IMG/VR virus record: IMGVR_UViG_3300036799_000279 | Span: 1 to 38,335 of that record | Length of the DNA: 38,335 bases | Direction: 5' to 3' (one strand) | From: a virus | Shown: piece after piece, positions 29,528 to 38,335 of the stretch | How positions within the stretch are numbered: position 1 is the stretch's first letter | Layout: the number at the start of each line of letters is the position of its first letter | The notes under the pieces: generated by a model | Told to the model about the DNA's origin: nothing | What the model saw: the letters and a program-made list of their open reading frames with translations, nothing else | The model's database searches: none | Position numbers and translations under genes: made by a program

Positions 29528-29997
29528 TTCTTGAAAGACCGCGCCTTCGCCATTCTCGCTTTCCGCTTTTCTTCAGATATTCGTCCCAGATTGATCTCGC
29601 GAGTTTCAGTCTTGACATGCGCACTATTCGCGCAACGACTGCCTAGTCCTTTGTCCTCGCATTGATGACTGAGTTCCAATCCCGACCCGCGCGTCGGTGG
29701 CTCCTGACCTCGAATGTGCTTGTAGGCCCATGCGACGGCGTGACCACACCGACCGTTATCCAACGGCATCATGGGATACGCCCCTTGCGATGCTGGCTTG
29801 GAATTTCCTGTCCAGCTAAAACAACCGTTGGGGAGTTCAACGACGTGCGCATAGTAGAAAGCCAAATGTTGGCTGTTTGTGAAACGTTTACGCCGCAGGT
29901 TAGAGAGTTGTCGGGGAGTTAGGGTATTGAGTTCATCCAGCTTGCGTTCTGTCTGCGCTCGGCGAGTGGCTTTGAGAGACGTGATGTCGAATGGCAT
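29497..29997 (-). CDS. HNH endonuclease (homing-type zinc-binding)
   Basis: A 166-residue protein. The C-terminal half follows the phage HNH pattern of C-x2-W-x-G (CFSWTG), a Gly-rich turn, CGHAVAWAYKHIRG, then LSHQCEDKGLGSRCANSAHV and TETREIN, giving the zinc Cys/His and catalytic His-Asn. The N-terminal part is helical and basic. I chose the ATG at 29997 because GGAGG lies nine bases upstream; a start at 30030 has its purine run touching the codon. It is one of three stand-alone HNH-type genes in the window. Confidence 0.8.
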   Translation of the reverse strand: MPFDITSLKATRRAQTERKLDELNTLTPRQLSNLRRKRFTNSQHLAFYYAHVVELPNGCFSWTGNSKPASQGAYPMMPLDNGRCGHAVAWAYKHIRGQEPPTRGSGLELSHQCEDKGLGSRCANSAHVKTETREINLGRISEEKRKARMAKARSFKKCNLKKNSIG

Positions 29998-30133
29998 TGA
30001 GGTAATCCTCCAGAGATTTCTGTTGCTCATCCCTCTCTAGTATGTAGTTTTGCGGAAACTTTTCTGGGCCGCGATAACTCTCTGCTAAATCAATGCGCTG
30101 CGGGGAATTTATGTTTCGAGTTCTGCTGGTGGG

Positions 30134-30568
30134 CTAGTAATAATCAGGGTTGCGGTCCAAACTCTTGTCGAGCTTCCCGCTTGCCTTGGCTAATCTCCTG
30201 CATCTCTCTGAAAACTTCACAGGCTTACTTGAATAGGGCTGCCGTTCAACTGTGTGTTGCCGTTTCTGCTGCATCAAATTGCCGTGCAGCCAGAAATCAT
30301 CTTCCGTCGTCGGAATAAAATCAGCATCTCCAGGCTTCGGGAATTGACTGTCATCGAATACAAATCCACCGTGTCGTTTAGCATTGTCTAATCCTCCTAC
30401 TTCAATCGTACTCAGCATCTCATCGCTACCAATGGCCACAATAGACTGCATCTGCGGATGCACAATCAAACATACAGCCAGCGGAACATCAGCACGTCTA
30501 CTCATAGCCGCTCGGCGCACACGCCGACGGCGATTATCAATAAACAACTCATGGGTCGTGTCAATCAT
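30134..30568 (-). CDS. Hypothetical protein, 144 residues
   Basis: An unrecognised protein. The start is basic (DNRRRRVRRAAMSRR), followed by a beta-like core (PLAVCLIVHPQMQSIVAIGSDEM) and a C-terminal region rich in Lys and Arg. It may bind nucleic acid. The ATG at 30568 has AAGGG very close to it, and an internal ATG 21 codons in is an alternative start. A perfect 20-bp palindrome (30586-30605) lies just upstream, so this gene may be under its own repressor control. Confidence 0.6.
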   Translation of the reverse strand: MIDTTHELFIDNRRRRVRRAAMSRRADVPLAVCLIVHPQMQSIVAIGSDEMLSTIEVGGLDNAKRHGGFVFDDSQFPKPGDADFIPTTEDDFWLHGNLMQQKRQHTVERQPYSSKPVKFSERCRRLAKASGKLDKSLDRNPDYY

Positions 30569-30585
30569 TCCCTTACATGCAGGGT

Positions 30586-30605
30586 CTTGAGTTTAGAAAC
30601 TCAAG
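30586..30605. promoter_or_regulatory. Perfect 20-bp palindrome upstream of the 30568 gene, possible operator
   Basis: CTTGAGTTT and AAACTCAAG form perfect 9-bp arms around AG, 18 bases before the start codon at 30568. A two-base centre fits a dimeric repressor site. The rest of the gene-free stretch up to 30878 shows no start-bearing gene, only an open frame without a start codon (see rejected items). Confidence 0.5.
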
Positions 30606-30878
30606 TGAGCAGAGGAACCTAAGCAACACATACACGCCCGAATGTGAGGCGCAGATAAACGAACGGGTGCGAGAGCCTCAGGGAGGACTCGCTGCTCATC
30701 TAACAGGCTTGATACCACCCGTTGCCTCGCGGCGAACTCAGTCGGTGTAAGTTTCGGCTTTGCCTGGGTACGTCACGCGCCAGGGTTTGGACGATGGCCT
30801 ATTTTCTAGCCTTCGGCGGTCGCTGGCTCACAAGTTCAGCAACCACCTCACTCGCCGCTATCTCCGACTCAGATGCTC

Positions 30879-31136
30879 TTAAAAAGTGCTTTCGGACTCT
30901 ACCGCTGAAATGATTGCCTGACGGATTTCCCTGCCGTCTTTCCGCCTCCGCAGTGATAAACGGTTCACACGAACGGCGTGTATGTATCCCAGCGGGTCCC
31001 TATCGTTAGACCTGTTGTCGCCCAGAAACGGCCTGTAATGAACCCATTTGTAAACAATGATCGGATCTTCAGAAAAGCTGATGGTGCCGTGAGACGCCTT
31101 GCCTGCGGCACCAGTGACCTTGACGATGTAGCTCAT
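30879..31136 (-). CDS. Small hypothetical protein
   Basis: An 85-residue protein (MSYIVKVTGAAGKASHGTISF, IVYKWVHYRPFLGDN, then a basic C-terminal half). It looks like a small beta-sheet domain followed by a charged tail; the family is unknown. I chose the ATG at 31136, with GGGGAG eight bases upstream; an earlier ATG at 31178 lacks such a site. A TATACT box at 31164-31169 may be its promoter, giving a leader of roughly 20 bases. In the -1 frame, protein-like sequence continues past its stop (to 30799), so a frameshifted longer form is possible but unsupported. Confidence 0.65.
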   Translation of the reverse strand: MSYIVKVTGAAGKASHGTISFSEDPIIVYKWVHYRPFLGDNRSNDRDPLGYIHAVRVNRLSLRRRKDGREIRQAIISAVESESTF

Positions 31137-31163
31137 GCGTAATCTCCCCTGCTGTTTATGGCT

Positions 31164-31195
31164 AGTATAGGAATTCACTCGAAAATCGTCCGTTT
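31164..31195 (-). promoter_or_regulatory. Possible promoter for early genes
   Basis: The minus strand carries TATACT (31169-31164), a good -10 box, about 28 bases before the start at 31136. I could not find a convincing -35 at 17 bases. The surrounding 31137-31329 stretch has no gene. Confidence 0.35.
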
Positions 31196-31329
31196 TACTT
31201 TGCTGGTTGAGGGACTGGAAACATTCGAGCGGGAGGATATGAGGGATAGTGGCCTATCACCCAGGCCAGGGGATGGCCTACAAAGGCAACGTGGCGCGAT
31301 GTACTAGGGTCACAGGCCCAAGATGTAAC

Positions 31330-35573
<4,244 letters not shown>

Positions 35574-35698
35574 GCTAGGCGGGTTCCTTCATACACTAAT
35601 CTGGTAGGAGCTTCATGCCATTCTGCCACAAATCCGCTCGCGGCATTCTTCCACAGATTGGGTAGTGAACAAAAGGCGAAGATGTTACACTGTGGAAC

Positions 35699-35899
35699 GT
35701 GGACGAAGGACGCAAGCGAGTTCTGTTGATTGCCGCTGCGATGCTTGCCGCTCGAAAGCTCGCTCAATTCGACAATGTGAGAAGAGTTCCTGCAACGATC
35801 TGCATCATTGATGACGCAATCCGATGGGCAGAAGAGATCATGCGGGAGATCGACCGCAAGTGGCCGACTCAACGCTCAGAACGTTCCGCCAACACGTAA
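35699..35899 (+). CDS. Small conserved-looking helical protein, unknown
   Basis: A 66-residue protein starting with GTG: MDEGRKRVLLIAAAMLAARKLAQ, then VPATICIIDDAIRWAEEIMREIDRKWP. Two helices and a C-terminal Trp-Pro look like a real compact protein. It reminds me of short soil-bacterial hypothetical proteins, a memory-based impression. It lies 12 bases before the next plus-strand gene and is divergent from the helicase. No clear ribosome site is visible, so it may be leaderless. Confidence 0.55.
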   Translation: MDEGRKRVLLIAAAMLAARKLAQFDNVRRVPATICIIDDAIRWAEEIMREIDRKWPTQRSERSANT

Positions 35900-35911
35900 A
35901 CTGATTAAAGA

Positions 35912-36736
35912 ATGGACGACCAACAACAAGCTCTGGCTAAGGCTCGTCAGTTTACCGAGACTGCGTTCGGAGTAGAGGTCGGGAAAATCTCTGTCGCGTT
36001 CCAGGAAAAGCTCAGGCAATCTCGTGCTGTATCGGCACAGATGGGAACTCTGCGCTCTGGCATGACAGTTGCTGAGACTGCGAGGATCGAAGGCGAAAAG
36101 ATTACCGCCCTTCTCCAAGCCCGTCTGGATTGCCGACTGGAAGGTTTTGAGCTTCACGGTGTGACGCTTACTGATGGGATGCTGGGAGACCTTATCAAAG
36201 AGCTTACGGCCCTACGTTCAACTTGGATAACCAACTCCCGCAATGCCCGCGTTCAGGATGCGATACTCAGCAGCAGGTTAGTGTCAGAGGGGCATTACGT
36301 ACAGATGGTTGAGCAGCATGTCGGGTTACATGCGAATGAGATTAGGACACAAGTTGACCGATGGAGATTTATGCGTAAAAAAGACGAAGGCAAACCAGAA
36401 CCACAGTCCCAGGTTATCAACTTCCACGGCCCTGTCACAGGCTCAATCATCCAGCAAGGTGACCACAATACAGCAAACCTCAATTATGTAGCCGATGTAC
36501 AAAAAGTGCTTGATGAAATGCGGGAAACACTTAACGCAGTGAAGCTGACGGATGACGCTAAACGAGAGTTGAGGGCAGAGTTTGAAACTGTCGAGACACA
36601 AACGAAATCACCGCGACCGAAACACGCGATTATCAAGCAGAGTCTGGAATCGGCCAAGCACATTCTTGAACATGCGTTCGGTGCCGCACTCGCGACCTAT
36701 TATCCAGTTCTCCTTGAGTTTCTAAAGCATCATTAA
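35912..36736 (+). CDS. AbiTii-like effector or accessory protein with G-V-x-G-S beta motif
   Basis: A 274-residue protein. The first ~160 residues are helical, with no catalytic motif seen. Residues 168-190 hold VINFHGPVTGSIIQQGDHNT, a short beta motif (G-x-V-x-G-S-x-x-Q-x-G-x-x-N) that recurs between modules of bacterial defence and abortive-infection-associated proteins. The C-terminal part has KRELRAEFETVETQTKSPRPKHAIIKQSLESAKHILEHAFG, a helical tail often paired with that motif. I infer a defence-linked role. Only a weak AAAGA precedes the ATG. It is transcribed with the 66-residue gene and away from the restriction cassette, as in many defence islands. Confidence 0.7.
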   Translation: MDDQQQALAKARQFTETAFGVEVGKISVAFQEKLRQSRAVSAQMGTLRSGMTVAETARIEGEKITALLQARLDCRLEGFELHGVTLTDGMLGDLIKELTALRSTWITNSRNARVQDAILSSRLVSEGHYVQMVEQHVGLHANEIRTQVDRWRFMRKKDEGKPEPQSQVINFHGPVTGSIIQQGDHNTANLNYVADVQKVLDEMRETLNAVKLTDDAKRELRAEFETVETQTKSPRPKHAIIKQSLESAKHILEHAFGAALATYYPVLLEFLKHH

Positions 36737-36747
36737 GCGACCTTTGC

Positions 36748-36999
36748 CTACTCAAAGAGCCCTGATCTGACTTGGTACAGAAAATCCGCTCCAGCGACAC
36801 GACAGTTCCCTTGCCAGCCTTGCCCCATCTTTAGAACTGGATGAAAGACTTCTACATTTCTAGTCCCGTATTCAGTACGAAGAATCTCGGTAACTGCGTC
36901 TGCGATGTCTCCTGGGTCGAGATCTGTCAGAGGCTGCGGAAGGCGAGAAGGTGGAATCTCAAGGACGATCCTACGGGGAATGAGTGTGAGTTGTGGCAA
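36748..36999 (-). CDS. Small hypothetical protein, tentative
   Basis: An 83-residue protein beginning with TTG. It reads as one compact domain: VLEIPPSRLPQPLTDLDPGDIADAVTEILRTEYG, VEVFHPVLKMGQGWQGNCRVAGADFLYQVR. A stop codon immediately precedes the TTG, there is no ATG and no clear ribosome site, so the start is uncertain. The ordered secondary-structure pattern argues for a real protein. It is convergent with the 35912 gene, 11 bases apart, and downstream of the integrase after its terminator. Confidence 0.45.
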   Translation of the reverse strand: MPQLTLIPRRIVLEIPPSRLPQPLTDLDPGDIADAVTEILRTEYGTRNVEVFHPVLKMGQGWQGNCRVAGADFLYQVRSGLFE

Positions 37000-37114
37000 T
37001 CAGGTTGTCTGCCATCCATTTCGGAAAGCGGTAGCGATTGTTCTTCTGAGTTGCTGAGGAAACGACCGCCCTTTCGCCGTGAGATGCAACATGATACCAC
37101 TCACATTCGCCAAT

Positions 37115-37137
37115 AAAACGACGCTCCGAAGAGCGTC
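37115..37137 (-). terminator. Rho-independent terminator of the integrase gene
   Basis: On the minus strand, GACGCTC (37137-37131) and GAGCGTC (37126-37120) make a 7-bp stem with a UUCG tetraloop, followed by GTTTTATTGG. The hairpin begins 19 bases after the integrase stop codon. It should keep integrase transcription out of the downstream genes. Confidence 0.85.
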
Positions 37138-37156
37138 TTGGAATTTTGCACAAGTT

Positions 37157-38335
37157 TCAGTCTTTGCGTTTCTCGATGACCTTCCACGCCTTGCGAAGCT
37201 CAAGCGAGATTCTCTGCTGCGTGACTTGGGTGTGTGACTTGTAATACTTCTCCGTGGTCTTCGTGCTCGAATGCCCTAGCAGCGCGGCGACCGTTTCTAT
37301 CGGGACCCCAGCATCCAGCAAATGAATGCTAAAAGTATGGCGGAACATGTGCGAGTGGCAACGCTTCTTCGTGTTGTCGGGATGCTTGATGTCGGCCAAC
37401 TCGAATAGCCTGCGGAGAGCACGTTGCCAATCCGCTACTGCCGTCTTGGGAAGTCCGCTGCCAGACCAGAAGAAATATCTGGGATTGGGTTTCAGGCCAT
37501 TGGGAACATTCCGCAGTTCCTCGGCGACGTCATAGGGGAGCTCCACGAACACAGGCTCCGACGTCTTTGTGCGTTGGAGAATGAGGCGGTCTTGATGATC
37601 TAATTTCGACCGCTCCAGCGTCACTGCATCTCGAACGGCTAGACCAGACCATCGCATGAGCTGCACGAATGCCCGAACGCGACGCCGTTCGGTCTCGGTC
37701 TTCCCGTATATATAGGTAGCATCGAGAATCTTCTCCAGTTCCGAGTTCGTGAAATAGCTCGGCTCTTTTCTACTCAGACGGATCTTGCTGAGGCCACGAG
37801 CGGGATTCGTTGTGATCCAGCCGTTATTGTGAAGGAATAGAAAAAAGCCTCTGACCCGCTGCTGAGTCTTGCTTGCCGCCAGCGCACTCTCGGGCCATGT
37901 GCCGCGCCATTCCTGAAGCTTGGGCAGCGTCAAATGTGCCAAGTAGTGAATGCCATTGCGATTGCACCAATCAAGCAGTCGGCGTTTGAAGATCAGTTCC
38001 AGTTTCTTGATCGTGACGTCGGAGAGACGTTCGCTGCGCTTATTGGCCAGGTATCGAGTGATCGCATCGGCAATAGTCAGCCCAGCTTCGGCAGGAAGAG
38101 GTTTCCCCAGGGCGGCGTTTCTTAATTCCTGTTCTTTCTTTCGAGCCTTCTCTTCTGCCGTGCTCCAGAAGATCGTCTGGGCGGACTCACGAATGCGATC
38201 CCCGCTCTGTCTGTAATAGAGCCATTTAGGGCAGCCGCATTTCCGCCAGTGACGATATTCACGCTTTCCGCGATATTGGCACGTTCGAAGATGGCGGGTG
38301 AATACTCCAACAAATTGCGCGTCATGTACCTGCAT
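37157..38335 (-). CDS. Tyrosine integrase (site-specific recombinase)
   Basis: At least 392 residues. It integrates and excises the phage. The N-terminus has a Cys/His cluster (HLRTC, HWRKCGCPKW; 15-38), as in many soil-bacterial integrases. A SAM-like core-binding domain follows at about 85-175. The catalytic residues are visible: Arg235 (GLAVRD), Lys257 (RTKTSE), H329-x-x-R332 (HMFRHTF), His355 (LLGHSS) and Tyr365 (TTEKYYKSH). The ATG is at the last bases of the window, so a further-upstream start cannot be excluded. A strong terminator follows. The attachment site is not visible. Confidence 0.95.
   Translation of the reverse strand: MQVHDAQFVGVFTRHLRTCQYRGKREYRHWRKCGCPKWLYYRQSGDRIRESAQTIFWSTAEEKARKKEQELRNAALGKPLPAEAGLTIADAITRYLANKRSERLSDVTIKKLELIFKRRLLDWCNRNGIHYLAHLTLPKLQEWRGTWPESALAASKTQQRVRGFFLFLHNNGWITTNPARGLSKIRLSRKEPSYFTNSELEKILDATYIYGKTETERRRVRAFVQLMRWSGLAVRDAVTLERSKLDHQDRLILQRTKTSEPVFVELPYDVAEELRNVPNGLKPNPRYFFWSGSGLPKTAVADWQRALRRLFELADIKHPDNTKKRCHSHMFRHTFSIHLLDAGVPIETVAALLGHSSTKTTEKYYKSHTQVTQQRISLELRKAWKVIEKRKD

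Noticed and set aside
30799-30960. An open minus-strand frame (…ASESEIAASEVVAELVSQRPPKARK) overlapping and extending the 30879-31136 gene
   Set aside because: The sequence is protein-like but has no ATG/GTG/TTG before a late GTG, and no canonical slippery site links it to the upstream frame. A sequencing slip or frameshift is possible but unproven.

Overview
The window is most of a temperate, siphovirus-like (HK97-type, long-tailed) prophage or phage contig, about 38 kb. Nearly everything is on the minus strand, so the phage reads from right to left. A tyrosine integrase fills the right edge. Next come defence-like cargo, small early genes with HNH nucleases and a ParB-methyltransferase, then packaging, head, tail and tail-tip genes, and finally cargo genes at the left end. 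The host cannot be fixed from the sequence alone. The style of several small proteins and of the integrase reminds me of Acidobacteriota soil bacteria (low confidence). I see no tRNA, rRNA, CRISPR array or insertion sequence.

Layout. 1-2.0 kb: small left-end genes, a divergent control region with two palindromes, and a strong terminator. 2.0-3.8 kb: a DUF262/DUF1524 (GmrSD-like) nuclease. 3.8-17.2 kb: tail module, comprising a small unknown gene, a 1967-residue tail-tip protein with a C-terminal Hint (intein-like) domain, an NlpC/P60 peptidase, hub and distal tail proteins, tape measure, a tail-chaperone pair joined by a -1 frameshift, tail tube, and an embedded glycosyltransferase. 17.2-27.2 kb: head and packaging genes in an unusual order (small terminase, large terminase, HTH protein, portal, ClpP-like protease, connectors, HNH, a second small-terminase-like gene, then the major capsid protein). 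27.2-31.2 kb: ParB-methyltransferase fusion, HNH nucleases and small unknowns. 31.3-35.6 kb: a three-gene restriction-modification-like cassette. 35.7-36.7 kb: two plus-strand genes, one resembling abortive-infection-type proteins. 37.2 kb to the end: integrase.

The strongest observations are four. (1) A Hint domain with Cys1, a TxxH block and a C-terminal His-Asn ends the tail-tip protein. (2) A canonical C CCA AAC slippery heptamer, in the correct frame, links the two tail chaperone genes. (3) A 14-bp core occurs in three minus-strand leaders: before the portal, before the capsid gene, and before the first tail gene. The copy before the portal overlaps the stop codon of an HTH gene. (4) A 120-nt cloverleaf-like element closed by a perfect 13-bp stem lies between the capsid terminator and the tail genes.

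I could not recognise a CI-type repressor, replication genes, a dedicated endolysin or a convincing holin. The attachment sites are not visible. The first three bases are a stop codon and the last base is the first base of the integrase start codon, so the window appears to be cut at gene boundaries.
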